DNA from: Sphingomonas natans
Lineage (GTDB): Bacteria > Pseudomonadota > Alphaproteobacteria > Sphingomonadales > Sphingomonadaceae
Direction of reading: 5' to 3'
DNA: 64,000 bases
NCBI RefSeq assembly: GCF_030546695.1
Contig: NZ_JAUOTP010000003.1
Location: forward strand, 577,880-641,879
Part shown: positions 28,872 to 37,539 of the stretch, piece by piece
Layout: every line of letters starts with the position of its first letter
Numbering within the stretch: position 1 is the first letter of the stretch
The notes under the pieces: generated by a model
What the model saw: only the letters and a program-made list of their open reading frames with translations
Told to the model about the DNA's origin: nothing
The model's database searches: none
Made by a program: the position numbers and the translations under genes

Positions 28872-29436
28872 GCGAGGAGCACGCGGGTGTGCGGCCGGGC
28901 TCGATTGCATGGCGGAGTCAATTGGTTCGGCGCACACATCGCGGGCCGCGATATGCAGGGTTATGATGATCTCGACCAGGGCTTGGCGCCTTGCGAGCCA
29001 GGGTCCGGATGGATGGACCCAGAGTCAGTTAGCGGTGTCGAGTTGAAGGCGGCAATCCGCCTCAAGCGCCTTAGCTCAAACGAACAGATGGGCGACACTT
29101 TTGCGGATTAGCGTGGGAGCGGGCTTGCCGCAGCTCTGTGGCCGGACAACGGCCCCTGGGGGTGCGTCCTGAACCGCCACCCGATGACGGGCGTTGCAGC
29201 CCAGGCGCCCACCGGGGAAGGCCGCCCAGTATCAATCTATCGATTGCAGCTGCCGAGCTGCAATCCGCTCCAAGGCACTACTCAGCGGAAACGAGCCGTC
29301 GGCCCCGTCGCAACCATCCGCCGGCCCGATTGAGCAGGTCGGCGAGCTTCGGCGCACGCTCAGGTATATTCTCAATGCAGCGGATCGTCTCACGAGGCGG
29401 TCGCCGGCCAACAACAAAAAATTTACTTAGCTGATT
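28872..29436. other. Gene-poor stretch in the decayed zone
   Basis: No gene I can support. A plus-strand frame ending at 29111 contains GLAPCEPGSGWMDPESVSG, which looks protein-like over about 50 residues, but it lacks a clear start or family. Confidence 0.4.
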
Positions 29437-30426
29437 TTAAGAGGCGCCGCGGCACCAGAAAGCCGCAGCGGGAGGCGCGGTACAGCTAAAAACTTTTGCC
29501 GAACGTGGCGTTGTTCTTTTTCGATAGCGCCGCCGTAACGCCCGCTGGCTTAATCGCATGTCTCGGTGAGGGGTGGTTCCACCGCCGACGTGTTCGCGCG
29601 GCGGAGCACGGCTTGGTCCCGATGGGCCGTGCTCCTGCCGCGCATCTGCTGGCGCTGCGTCGGCTATCGAGGCTGGCTCCTTGTCTTCGTCACAGCGCAG
29701 ATCGGCTCTTGACTGTTTGGCTTCAGAGCCGCTGCGGGGGAACGAAGGCAACCGCCGGGCAGGCGTCCACAGCAGGACGCCCTGATCGAGCTTGATTGGC
29801 TCGTCGATCTCCAGTTGGAGACCGGCTGGATGTCGTCGCTGAGACCACCAAGCCCGGTCCAATCGCAAGTGTATCGTCCAGCAGAGGCGCGTTTTTTTCG
29901 TCACCCAGATGTTGCGCTGTCTGCCCTCCAGCCAGTTATCGAGAAGCCAGCGGGCGATCTGGCGCTCCTTGCCGGCGCCGGTGCCGTTGCTCAGGAAGAA
30001 GCCCTTGCGATAGACATCCTCGGCGAGCTTCAGACCGACGCCTTCCTTATTGGCCTTGAAGCTCGCCGGGGATGGTCTGTGACCAGGCGTGGCCCGCATA
30101 GACCACATTTCGAGCTGCGACGCCGAGAGCAGTCGCTCCGGGACGGTGCGCTTGGGCAGGCAAGGATCATGATTTGGAATAGGCGCCGGAACCGGTTCCA
30201 TCGCAACAGATTCGACCGGAGTGGTGGGATGCTCGTCGGCCGTGTCGAAGACGATCCGGCTTGGCCGGTAAGGAAGGGAGACACCGGGCCAGCGGGCCGG
30301 CGCGTCGAGCCGCGCATCGACAATCGACCGTCCGGGCCGCTCGCGGATCTTGACCTGAGCAGCGCCGCGTTTTCGCCTTTTTTTCCTGAACCCGATGCTC
30401 GAGAACGCTTTTGAACGCCCGGTCAT
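29437..30426 (-). pseudogene. Strawberry-notch-family helicase-like protein, 5' remnant
   Basis: Between about 29775 and 30360 the frame reads SLPYRPSRIVFDTADEHPTT, then SVAMEPVPAPIPNHDP, FKANKEGVGLKLAEDVYRKG, FFLSNGTGAGKERQIARWLL and IDEPIKLDQGVLL. This is the N-terminal third of a bacterial strawberry-notch superfamily 2 NTPase, including a Walker-A-like GTGAGKERQI. Small deletions against the family pattern are evident (for example around the QLE-x-W segment), and after residue 215 the match is lost. The remaining domains, over 800 residues in intact members, are missing. Intact homologues are typical of sphingomonad plasmids and integrative elements, so this marks a decayed mobile region. 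Confidence 0.65.
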
Positions 30427-30491
30427 CTAAAAACGGAGCATCACCATCTCGCGAGCCTTTGAGAAAATCTTGCCGATCCTCTTCGCTATTG

Positions 30492-31040
30492 TCAGGGTAT
30501 GCTGATGACCTCATCGGACTGCGCGGGATAGCCGCGTAGCAGCGCGTCGCTCAAGTCAGCCGCCACTGCTCCGTCGTCGCCTGTCGGCGTAGATCCGGGT
30601 CGTACGGTCACCGCAGCTCCCTTCCAGAGAACCGCCTGATCACCCTGTCTGCGTATCTGGACCTCCAGCCTTGTGCGCAACAGCGGCACGATCCGCGATT
30701 TGCTGCTGGGAAGCGAGAAGCTCAGCCCCGCACCGACAACATTCGTTCCCTCGCCGCTCCGCAAACCCGATCGAGATTTTGAAGCAGCGGCTGATGTCGT
30801 GCCGAGCTGATCCCTGCTCACTTTGATGTCGGCCGTGAACCGAGCGTGGCCTTGGCCATCCAGCGTGGTGAAGCCCCGATCGGAAAAGGCCTGCCCCACC
30901 GCATTGACAAATGGGGCCTCCAGCGATCGCGCGCTGTTTCCCGATTGCATCGCTCTCATAGAGATCGTTCCCGAGACGGGGAGGACCGCGTCCGTCGGCT
31001 GTTCTCCCAATGCCAGCATTACCATTGCAAATGGGATCAC
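30492..31040 (-). CDS. Hypothetical secreted protein (DUF4136-like pattern)
   Basis: I place the start at a GTG (31040) because AAGGAG lies exactly 6 bases upstream; the longer open frame has no such site. The 182-residue product begins with a hydrophobic stretch (IPFAMVMLALGE). It continues with a pattern like DUF4136-type envelope proteins: AVGQAFSDRGFTTLDGQG, FTADIKVS, a Gly-rich middle, then PLLRTRLEVQIRRQGDQAVL. The family is of unknown function, often lipoproteins. No lipobox is visible here. Confidence 0.5.
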   Translation of the reverse strand: MIPFAMVMLALGEQPTDAVLPVSGTISMRAMQSGNSARSLEAPFVNAVGQAFSDRGFTTLDGQGHARFTADIKVSRDQLGTTSAAASKSRSGLRSGEGTNVVGAGLSFSLPSSKSRIVPLLRTRLEVQIRRQGDQAVLWKGAAVTVRPGSTPTGDDGAVAADLSDALLRGYPAQSDEVISIP

Positions 31041-31741
31041 GTCCGACTCCTTGATCGTTTGGATATAGCACACCCGTTGTCGCGGTTGGCCGGGCCGACC
31101 GTGCTGCAGCATCGTTGCCAGGTAAGCGGCACGCGCGGCGGCCCGTCCATTATGATTGAGGATCGACGCGGCGCGACGGCGTCGTAGCGTGGCGCGGCAA
31201 ACTTTGTCGCTATCAACGGCGGGTGGCGGTTTATCATAGGGGGAGGCAGCAGCGGCCGGCCCGTACTGCGGCGACCGTGCCCTGCGCGTGGGTCTGCCCT
31301 GGCGACGGGGTCGGAGGCGGCGCCCGCTCGACTTTCCGAAAAGCAGAACTCTCGACGACACTTCGCTGATTATGCCAAATTTCGAAATGTTCGTTTGGCG
31401 CCGCCAGCGCTGGTTGCAGACATTTCCTAGCTCGATCAATACCCTGGAAACCCGAGCTTCCTTCTTCCGCAATGATACAGGCGCGTTTGGGGCCGCCGAA
31501 TGCATGTTGAGCGATATGTGCGCGGGCCGCAAATGGTACGCACGCGCCTCCGCGTGCTTCAAACCGTCCCGTTCATCGCCCTCAAGCGGCCGCAACGACG
31601 CCAATCGCAGAAAAATCTCAGATCTGCACCGATTTTATCGGCAGATGAATTGCAGTCTCTCGGGCAAACCAAGCTCCGAAAAAAGCTCGAAAATGAGACA
31701 GGGTTGATTTACAAGCCGTTGGCTGGATTTGGGAGCAACAC
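31041..31741. other. Intergenic region upstream of the MucR-type gene
   Basis: About 700 bases with no supported gene. A plus-strand frame (31288-31707) is Arg/Ser-rich and looks accidental. The stretch probably includes the promoter and 5' leader of the MucR-family gene; I see no clear operator. Confidence 0.45.
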
Positions 31742-32296
31742 GTGGCCGACGCTGACAATAATGATCTGATCGAACTGACGGCTGACATCGTAGCGGCGCA
31801 TGTTAGCAATAATAGGGCGCATACGGGTGAGATCGCTAATCTGATCAGCGTAGTTCATCAAGCATTGGCCGGCCTCGGCACGCCTGCAGCCCCGGATGCT
31901 CCAGAGAAACCGAAGGGTGCGGTGTCGGCTCGCGCTTCGATCAAGCCCAGCCACCTGATCAGCATGATTGACGGCAAGCCTTACAAGGTGCTCCGCCGCC
32001 ATCTCAGCATCCACGGTCACACGCCCGAGAGCTACCGCGAGGCTTTCGGCCTCGCCCAGGACTATCCGATGGTCGCGGCCGAATATGCCGAGCAACGTCG
32101 CGCGCTTGCGCACCAAATCGGTCTCGGACGGAAGCCCATGGTGGAAGAGACTCCGATTGATGTCCCCGCCAAGCGAGTCCGCAACTCGAATTTAGCTGAA
32201 GCGGCGGGCGCCGTGAGCGCAGCGGTAGAGACAGTGATTGAGAAGATCACCCCAAAGCGCGGACGTAAGCCAAAACCGGACGCTACCGACGCTTAG
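31742..32296 (+). CDS. MucR/Ros-family transcriptional regulator, zinc-finger cysteines absent
   Basis: A 184-residue regulator. The N-terminal dimer region is LTADIVAAHVSNN ... IANLISVVHQALAGL. The DNA-binding core is SHLISMIDGKPYKVLRRHLS, then IHGHTPESYREAFGLAQDYP, the standard MucR fold. Typical Ros/MucR proteins have a Cys in the first strand (for example YI.CLEDGK); here that position is Ser/Met and no Cys remains, so zinc binding is probably lost, as in some zinc-free members of the family. The C-terminus is basic (KRGRKPKP). The GTG start has GGGAG upstream. MucR-family proteins regulate envelope polysaccharide, motility and host interaction genes. Confidence 0.88.
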   Translation: MADADNNDLIELTADIVAAHVSNNRAHTGEIANLISVVHQALAGLGTPAAPDAPEKPKGAVSARASIKPSHLISMIDGKPYKVLRRHLSIHGHTPESYREAFGLAQDYPMVAAEYAEQRRALAHQIGLGRKPMVEETPIDVPAKRVRNSNLAEAAGAVSAAVETVIEKITPKRGRKPKPDATDA

Positions 32297-32308
32297 GAGT
32301 CCGCTCGA

Positions 32309-32343
32309 TGCCCCGCGAAACTCATCACGTGCTTCGCGGGGCA
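32309..32343 (+). terminator. Stem-loop downstream of the MucR-type gene
   Basis: A perfect 11-base stem (TGCCCCGCGAA / TTCGCGGGGCA) with a 13-base loop begins 12 bases after the stop. There is no T-run, so it is a terminator or transcript-end hairpin of uncertain strength. Confidence 0.6.
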
Positions 32344-32462
32344 CTCATCGAGGACCGATCCTGATCGAACCCGCAGCCTGCGTCCAAGAGGTTGGCTTTC
32401 ATGGCGGACGGCTCGCCTGCGCGGGCCTCGCTCAAGACGGAGGCATGCGCGCAACGGCTAGC

Positions 32463-33851
32463 TTACTGAATGAGCGTTTTTAGGAAGCTCTTGGATGGCG
32501 CAAAGAAATATCCCCCGCCTCTCATCGTGACGAAGTTGGCAAAGCGGAACGGCTTTTCTTCCCCCGGCTCTCCATATTCCGAGTTCCACATCTGATCATC
32601 ATTGATGCCCTGGCCCATTATGCCGTCAGCGCCATGTGCGGTGCCATTCGGAAAATCAAAGCTGTTTGCCCAGAACTGCTGAGTTACCTCGAACTGCCGC
32701 TCTAATTCCTTGTTGTACGCCATGAAGAGCAGGCCAACGCCGCCTGTGGGAAAGCTGTCTTCATCTTCGAGGTCGCGATCCGGGTCGCCGAATGGGATAC
32801 CACGTCTGGGCATTAAATGTGAGCGTTGTTCGGCATCGTTGGGGACCCGCGGATTCACTTTTCGAACATGGGCATGTATGGGACATTTAAGCCCAAGCGG
32901 GTCGTCGTCGTAATTGAAATTGTTCGGTGTAGGATTAGGGTCGGTAGCTGCCGGCGCAGAAATGAGAGGCGTGCCGTCCTCGAAACGCCCCACGACCATT
33001 GCGCCAGCACGCTCATCATCGTCGCCAGTCAAACCTAATTCGGCAGCGAGGGCTTTCTCCCGCAACTTAAAGTCCCGCACATTTTGCTCGAGCTTTCGGT
33101 ACACGAGGAAACTGCCGAAACTGTCAGGCGTTTTGCCACCCGGATCGCGGACAAGCGCCGCGTCGCCCGGTCCGAACTGCGGATCCCATCCGCTAAATTC
33201 ACCTTCGAGGCTGATCTCGCGCTGGACTTCGTCAACCAGGAGCAACGGCTGACTGCGACCATCGACATAACCGAAGTGCTCGATGCCGCGCCCCTTCGGC
33301 TCATTGAGCGAAGGATCGCTTCTCAGAGCGTGCCCGGCGTCGACACCCACAATTTCAATGCCGCTTGTTTGGAATCGTGCGGTCAAATGTGCAGCCGCAT
33401 TCGCGACCTTCGTTACACTGTCGTCAGCCACGATAAGCAGGGCATCAATATGTTGGAAATGCGTCTCCCACTCACTCATCGAAGGATCGCCAAGCGAACG
33501 GGAATCCATCCCATTTTTGAAAGCGTCACCCGAAGGCGGCGTGATACCCAGCTTCGCGTAACCACTGGCACTCAAGAAGAAAAAGACATTCGTGCCACCC
33601 GGCCGACCAAACTCACGGAAGGCCTCAGCCTCATGAAGCTGTCGAATTGCGCTGGTTACCTGCGTCCCGATCGCCTGAATTTGCCCCTTCACGGCCGCAA
33701 TTTTCGCGCTGTCGAACCGCAGAAAGTGGTTCATCGTATGATCTCGGCCGTGCCCTTTTAGGATATTGCCTTGCAGATCATCCAGCATCGGCCAGAGCGC
33801 CGTGTCGCGCCATTCGAGCGGTTGCGCGAGAGTCTCGTCGGATACTGCCAT
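32463..33851 (-). CDS. DyP-type haem peroxidase
   Basis: A 462-residue dye-decolorising-peroxidase family protein. The GxxDG-type motif is in HFGYVDGRSQP (Asp is the acid-base residue of the family), and the proximal haem-binding His is in CPIHAHVRKVNPR. A second half with FPTGGVGLLFMAYNKELERQ completes the ferredoxin-like fold. The start is the ATG at 33851, which has GGGAGGAAGGA directly upstream; the longer frame (33890) has no such site. No signal peptide is seen. A DyP peroxidase oxidises dyes or phenolics with H2O2. No encapsulin gene is next to it. Confidence 0.9.
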   Translation of the reverse strand: MAVSDETLAQPLEWRDTALWPMLDDLQGNILKGHGRDHTMNHFLRFDSAKIAAVKGQIQAIGTQVTSAIRQLHEAEAFREFGRPGGTNVFFFLSASGYAKLGITPPSGDAFKNGMDSRSLGDPSMSEWETHFQHIDALLIVADDSVTKVANAAAHLTARFQTSGIEIVGVDAGHALRSDPSLNEPKGRGIEHFGYVDGRSQPLLLVDEVQREISLEGEFSGWDPQFGPGDAALVRDPGGKTPDSFGSFLVYRKLEQNVRDFKLREKALAAELGLTGDDDERAGAMVVGRFEDGTPLISAPAATDPNPTPNNFNYDDDPLGLKCPIHAHVRKVNPRVPNDAEQRSHLMPRRGIPFGDPDRDLEDEDSFPTGGVGLLFMAYNKELERQFEVTQQFWANSFDFPNGTAHGADGIMGQGINDDQMWNSEYGEPGEEKPFRFANFVTMRGGGYFFAPSKSFLKTLIQ

Positions 33852-34427
33852 TCCTTCCTCCCATAACAATTCGACTCCGAGTCGAACCAATTTCTAGCTG
33901 TGTGATACTGTTTGTACGGGTCGATATTGGCAAGGGCCAACATGGGAGTCTGATGGCGGCCGCGAATTGGGTATATCGCTCAACCTCTGACCTGCGATCG
34001 GTCGTTGGTGCATACAAGACGGCTTTCAACGATAGCTTTGGAGGCGAGCGGCCGTGCAATCACGATCGGATTTGAAACACGCGCACACGTTTCGCTCCGA
34101 AGGCGCGCTGACATTGCCCCTAGAGAGACAAAAGACGGCTGCGGATCGATTTCTTCGCAAAGGAATGTTCGTGGCGGAGGCGTCTTGGGCAGCTCATCCT
34201 CCGGCCGCGTCATATTCAACAAGTGTAGGTGCCGGTTGCGCCTGATCAGCGCCTCTGGCGATCCTGATATCGGGCCACCTCCGGCTTCGCCGCTAAGGTC
34301 AGTATCGCATAAGTCTCGGGGTACCCATGGACGGACGGGCGCCTGATACCGGCGAGGTAGAACCAGTTTTCAGAGCGTCTGGCGGCCAGCGGCGCGTCGG
34401 ACTCGAACGCTATTGCCTGCATAGGTC
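33852..34427. other. Intergenic stretch
   Basis: About 580 bases with only short frames on both strands and no recognised gene. It presumably holds the promoters of the divergent peroxidase and SRAP genes. Confidence 0.45.
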
Positions 34428-34442
34428 GAACATAATAGGAAC
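34428..34442 (+). promoter_or_regulatory. LexA box upstream of the SRAP gene
   Basis: GAACATAATAGGAAC fits the alphaproteobacterial LexA site GAAC-N7-GAAC. It ends 30 bases before the ATG at 34473, a usual place for an SOS operator. Confidence 0.75.
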
Positions 34443-34472
34443 GACGTTTGATGCACGGTGCGGGCGGTTTTA

Positions 34473-35057
34473 ATGTGTAACGACTATCGTCTTTTGGTGG
34501 ACGCCGCGTCGATCGTCGAAGATTTCGCGGATTTGAAAATTCGCATCGACTTCTCCGAAGGAATGCCGAACATCGAGGCCCGGCAGGACATCAAGATAAC
34601 GGACATGGCGCCAATCGTCCGCACGTTGGAGCGCGGTTGCGGCGATCTCGTGCAGCGCCGCTGGAGTTGGCCTGGGCCCACGGGCAAGCCGGTTTACAAT
34701 TTCCGTTCTGATGGTCGCGAGTTCGACTCAGGACGCTGCCTGATCGTGGCGGATGGCTTTTACGAGTTCACCGCCCCCAGCGACGCTTCGAAAAAGCGCA
34801 AGGACAAGTGGTTGTTCACGCGGAAGGATCAACCGCTATTCTGCATTGCGGGAATCTGGCGAACGGATCCTACGGTCGGAGAGGCGTTCACGATGCTCAC
34901 GATGCCGCCGGGACCCGACATCGCGCCCTACCATGACCGCCAGATCGTCGTTCTGGACCGTAGCGGCTGGATCGACTGGCTGGACCCGAGGATACCGGCG
35001 CGCGAGGTGCTGAAGCCGCTACCGGCGGGATCGCTTCTCGTCGAGCAGATCGGCTAG
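34473..35057 (+). CDS. SOS-response-associated peptidase family protein (SRAP, YedK/HMCES)
   Basis: A 194-residue protein that in this family covalently traps abasic sites in single-stranded DNA through its Cys2. The ATG at 34473 is chosen so that Met-Cys-Asn is the N-terminus, as the chemistry requires; the frame is open further upstream but that would bury the Cys. Family motifs are present: YNFRSDGREF, ADGFYEFTAP (usually GFYEW, here Phe) and a late PYHDRQIVVL holding the active-site His. The expected Glu is in GFYEF. A LexA box lies just upstream, so it is DNA-damage inducible and probably co-regulated with the mutasome 2 kb away. Confidence 0.9.
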   Translation: MCNDYRLLVDAASIVEDFADLKIRIDFSEGMPNIEARQDIKITDMAPIVRTLERGCGDLVQRRWSWPGPTGKPVYNFRSDGREFDSGRCLIVADGFYEFTAPSDASKKRKDKWLFTRKDQPLFCIAGIWRTDPTVGEAFTMLTMPPGPDIAPYHDRQIVVLDRSGWIDWLDPRIPAREVLKPLPAGSLLVEQIG

Positions 35058-35085
35058 CCAAGCCAGGTGCGGGTGGCGCACCGGA

Positions 35086-35421
35086 TCATGCTTCTCGGTG
35101 TAAGGCGCCAGACTGTCTGATGGCCAATTTACCCTGCGGTGTGAGTTGAGTGGGCGCATCACCTGTCTCATCCGACGTTTGAAGCCAAGGACCGGCCGGA
35201 TGCTCATCACCGCCCGGGTGCGACAGCTTGGCGATCGTGGCCAACGTGAGCCCGCTTGCGAGACGGTCGATCTCGACCAAACCCCACCATAGATCGAGAT
35301 CATCGTCCGAGGCTTCCGGATCCGGGCTGCCAACCTTGGCGACGATCTCGGTCAGCAGCTCAGACCGAGCCGCGTCCATTCCGACGGTATCCGCAAGATC
35401 ATCCTGTTTCGTCTGATTCAA
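35086..35421 (-). CDS. Small acidic hypothetical protein
   Basis: A 111-residue, Asp/Glu-rich protein starting at a TTG (35421) with GAGGA 8 bases upstream. It contains ELLTEIVAKVGSPDPEASDD and DLWWGLVEIDRLASGLTLAT, which look helical and genuinely coding. No family recognised. It is convergent with the SRAP gene (stops 28 bases apart). Confidence 0.55.
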   Translation of the reverse strand: MNQTKQDDLADTVGMDAARSELLTEIVAKVGSPDPEASDDDLDLWWGLVEIDRLASGLTLATIAKLSHPGGDEHPAGPWLQTSDETGDAPTQLTPQGKLAIRQSGALHREA

Positions 35422-35597
35422 AGCACGTTCCTCGATGACGCCGGGACGGGATGCATAACGTTAGAGCGTCTCGGTAACGCCAACGGCGCGTGTATGATCC
35501 ACTGGCCGAGGCATCGAGCATACGTCCGGCAACGCACCCGATCATCTTGACACCCTATCTTTCTGGTAGGGTCCAAGTGAACAGCGGGTCCGTGAAC
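35422..35597. other. Leader region before the structured RNA candidate
   Basis: No gene. It would contain the promoter of any transcript carrying the structure at 35598-35652 and, on the other strand, the promoter of the 35421 gene. Confidence 0.35.
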
Positions 35598-35652
35598 GAC
35601 CGGGATGTTTACCCCCCGGAGCTGCGCCAGCAACGGGGGCGCCCGCCCGGTC
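35598..35652 (+). ncRNA. Candidate structured RNA element (three nested helices)
   Basis: Three complementary segments nest inside each other. P1: GACCGGG (35598-35604) with CCCGGTC (35646-35652). P2: CCCCCG (35613-35618) with CGGGGG (35634-35639). P3: GCTG (35621-35624) with CAGC (35628-35631). All pairs are Watson-Crick, and the 5' internal loop (ATGTTTAC) is AT-rich in a GC-rich setting. It lies about 120 bases before a 24-codon ORF with a strong ribosome-binding site and before a broken thermonuclease gene. A riboswitch-like or other cis-acting leader is possible. I know no named family that matches; GC-rich DNA also gives chance helices. Confidence 0.4.
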
Positions 35653-35772
35653 GAAGCGGTCTCGGTCGGTGCGGAGCCTGGGGTGTCAGGGCGTTGCCGT
35701 AGCATCCACCATTTTTTGTCGGAATGCTTGATGGCCCCTCCCCGGTCCCCCTCAGCGACCGGAGGCGACCTC

Positions 35773-35847
35773 ATGTCTATTCTGCCAATTCGCACGCCTT
35801 CGTTCTACGACCTTCTGGACTGCGGCGATGTGGAGGGCGCGTCATAG
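35773..35847 (+). CDS. Possible 24-residue leader peptide
   Basis: ATG with CGGAGG 7 bases upstream, then a frame reading MSILPIRTPSFYDLLDCGDV to a TAG. It is very short, but its ribosome-binding site is among the best in this zone and it sits between the structured RNA candidate and the thermonuclease remnant. It may be a leader peptide or the start of a lost larger gene. Confidence 0.35.
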   Translation: MSILPIRTPSFYDLLDCGDVEGAS

Positions 35848-35864
35848 GGCGCTGGGTCGCGTCT

Positions 35865-36254
35865 ATGCTGATCATCGCCTTGCCCTAGCCGTCCTGTCAG
35901 CCCTCTCCGCGTGGTGGAGGGCGACACGCTACGCGCCGGGCCGGTGCGCATCCGCTTGCTTGGTATCGACGCCCCTGACGCCCCCGCCGACGGGCGCTGC
36001 CGCCCCTTCCCCAGGCCTGGTGTCATCCGTGATCGAGCAATCCATGGGATCGACGGCTTTGCGGACAACCGCGCTCACGCCGCGGATGCAGATCGAGCGT
36101 GATAGCCGGGACGATACGGCCGCCCCCTGGCGCCGTGCTGTCGAGCAAGGCGAACCGAAGCCGTTGGCAGCTCCGGGGGCGACACGCCATTTATCATCGC
36201 GAATGGGGCAATGGGGGACGGATCGCGCGAGCGTGTCAAAGTGTTGCTCGGTAG
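35865..36254 (+). pseudogene. Thermonuclease (SNase-like) family gene, multiply frameshifted
   Basis: Pieces of one protein appear in several frames. An N-terminal hydrophobic signal (LALAVLSALSAWW) is followed in another frame by VEGDTLRAGPVRIRLLGIDA PDAP, the first conserved block of staphylococcal-nuclease-like proteins. A last block, SRWQLRGRHAIYHREWGNGG then RIARACQ, is in the third frame and ends at a TAG at 36252-36254. Catalytic-core residues between these blocks are scrambled. At least two frameshifts separate the blocks, so no functional nuclease is expected. Confidence 0.75.
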
Positions 36255-36294
36255 GTGAAGAGGAACGGCGGCTAGGGGCGCCCGTTAGCAGCCG

Positions 36295-36613
36295 ATGTCA
36301 TCTCAGCTCATCCGAAGCGCTCTCACCAAGATTGGCGTGCTTGCCGCTCATCCGGCCGCCTTTCTGATTGTCGTCGTCTACACGGTCGCCTGGCTCATAC
36401 TCGAACCCGAGACTTTCGATTGGCAATGGCGTGGCGACGATCGCGACTTGGCTGATGACGCTGTTCATTCAGCGGGCCGAGCACCGAGACACGCAGGCCA
36501 TCCATGCGAAGCTCGACGAGCTTTTGAAGGCTGATGATAGCGCGCAAACGAGCCTCAAAAACGTCGACGATGAGGAACCCGAGGAGATTGAGGCGGCTCG
36601 ATCGCGTCAGTGA
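36295..36613 (+). pseudogene. Low-affinity iron permease-like small membrane protein, frameshifted
   Basis: The first frame gives GVLAAHPAAFLIVVVYTVAW, then LILEPETFDW. Near 36425-36435 the sequence shifts to a second frame, which reads HGVATIATWLMTLFIQRAEH, then RDTQAIHAKLDELLKADDSA, ending at 36613. Joined, this is a short two-helix member of the low-affinity iron permease family (PF04120 type) of about 105 residues. One frameshift breaks it. Confidence 0.7.
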
Positions 36614-36738
36614 CAGCCCCATTTCGTTGACTGCAACAGGCGTTCGCCCCGCGTTGCGCGAACGAACCACATGCAACCCGGCATACAAAGCGGCGTCACA
36701 GCGAGATTCGAATCCTTGACGCATCCTGCTCATCGTCG

Positions 36739-36753
36739 GAACATAAGGCGAAC
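36739..36753 (+). promoter_or_regulatory. LexA box upstream of imuA
   Basis: GAACATAAGGCGAAC is an exact GAAC-N7-GAAC site, 21 bases before the imuA ATG. It shares its first eight bases with the site before the SRAP gene. Confidence 0.85.
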
Positions 36754-36774
36754 ATATGATTCTATTGGAACCTG

Positions 36775-37539
36775 ATGGACGCGCAATCGCCACGACCCAA
36801 GCTCATCGAACGGCTGCGCGCGCAGATCGCGGACGCGGGCGCGCCGCTCCGTGAGGTCGGCTGCCTGCCGTTCGGGATCGACGCCCTTGATGCGCGGCTG
36901 TCCGGTCGTGGGCTCAGCCGATCAGCGTTGCATGAGGTGTCGGCCGCCGGGTCGGGTCTCGTCGACGACGCGGCTGCGACGCTTTTCCTGGCAGGCATCG
37001 CCGCTCGCTTGAGCTTGGCCGGAGAGATAATTGTCTGGGCAGTGACCCGCTTCGACCTCTTCAGTCCTGGGCTTGAGCAGGTCGGACTGCATCCTGACCG
37101 GACGCTCTTCGTTGAAGCGAGAGAGGACAAGGACGTCCTGGCCGTCATGGAGGACAGCGTCCGCCATGGGTCGCTTGCGGCAGTCGTGGGGGAGGTCCGC
37201 CGGGCGGATATGACCGCGACGCGTCGCCTCCAGCTTGCTGCTGGCGAACGGGCGGTGCCTGTCTTTCTCTTTCGGCGGTGGCGGCGCTCTGGTGCGTGCC
37301 CGCTCACTGAACCGTCGGCGGCGACCACGCGGTGGCGAATCGCGAGCGCGCCGTCCGCGCCGCTTGGCATTCCCGGCGTCGGAACGCCTCGCTGGAATGT
37401 GGAGCTCGTCCGGCAGCGGAATGGCGCGCCTTTCTCACTCATAATGGAGGGCTGCGATGCTACGGGTCGCCTCGCTCTGCCTGCCGCTGCTCCCGATCGA
37501 GCGGCTGTGGCGGCAGGAACGACCGCGCGCGCGGCTTGA
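36775..37539 (+). CDS. imuA: ImuA, RecA-like accessory protein of the mutasome
   Basis: A 254-residue protein of the ImuA (SulA/RecA-like) family, first gene of the damage-inducible mutagenesis cassette. It shows CLPFGIDALDARLSGRGLSR and ALHEVSAAGSGLVDDAAATL in its N-terminal half, and RWNVELVRQRNGAPFSLIME near the end, the usual layout. ImuA supports error-prone synthesis past lesions together with ImuB and DnaE2. The LexA box lies directly upstream. The 3' end overlaps the start of imuB by 83 bases, in another frame. Confidence 0.92.
   Translation: MDAQSPRPKLIERLRAQIADAGAPLREVGCLPFGIDALDARLSGRGLSRSALHEVSAAGSGLVDDAAATLFLAGIAARLSLAGEIIVWAVTRFDLFSPGLEQVGLHPDRTLFVEAREDKDVLAVMEDSVRHGSLAAVVGEVRRADMTATRRLQLAAGERAVPVFLFRRWRRSGACPLTEPSAATTRWRIASAPSAPLGIPGVGTPRWNVELVRQRNGAPFSLIMEGCDATGRLALPAAAPDRAAVAAGTTARAA

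Noticed and set aside
36695..36725. A tRNA T-arm-like GATTCGAATCC segment that might mark an attachment site
   Set aside because: The preceding 70 bases do not fold into acceptor, D and anticodon arms, and the segment is simply palindromic; no integrase is nearby.
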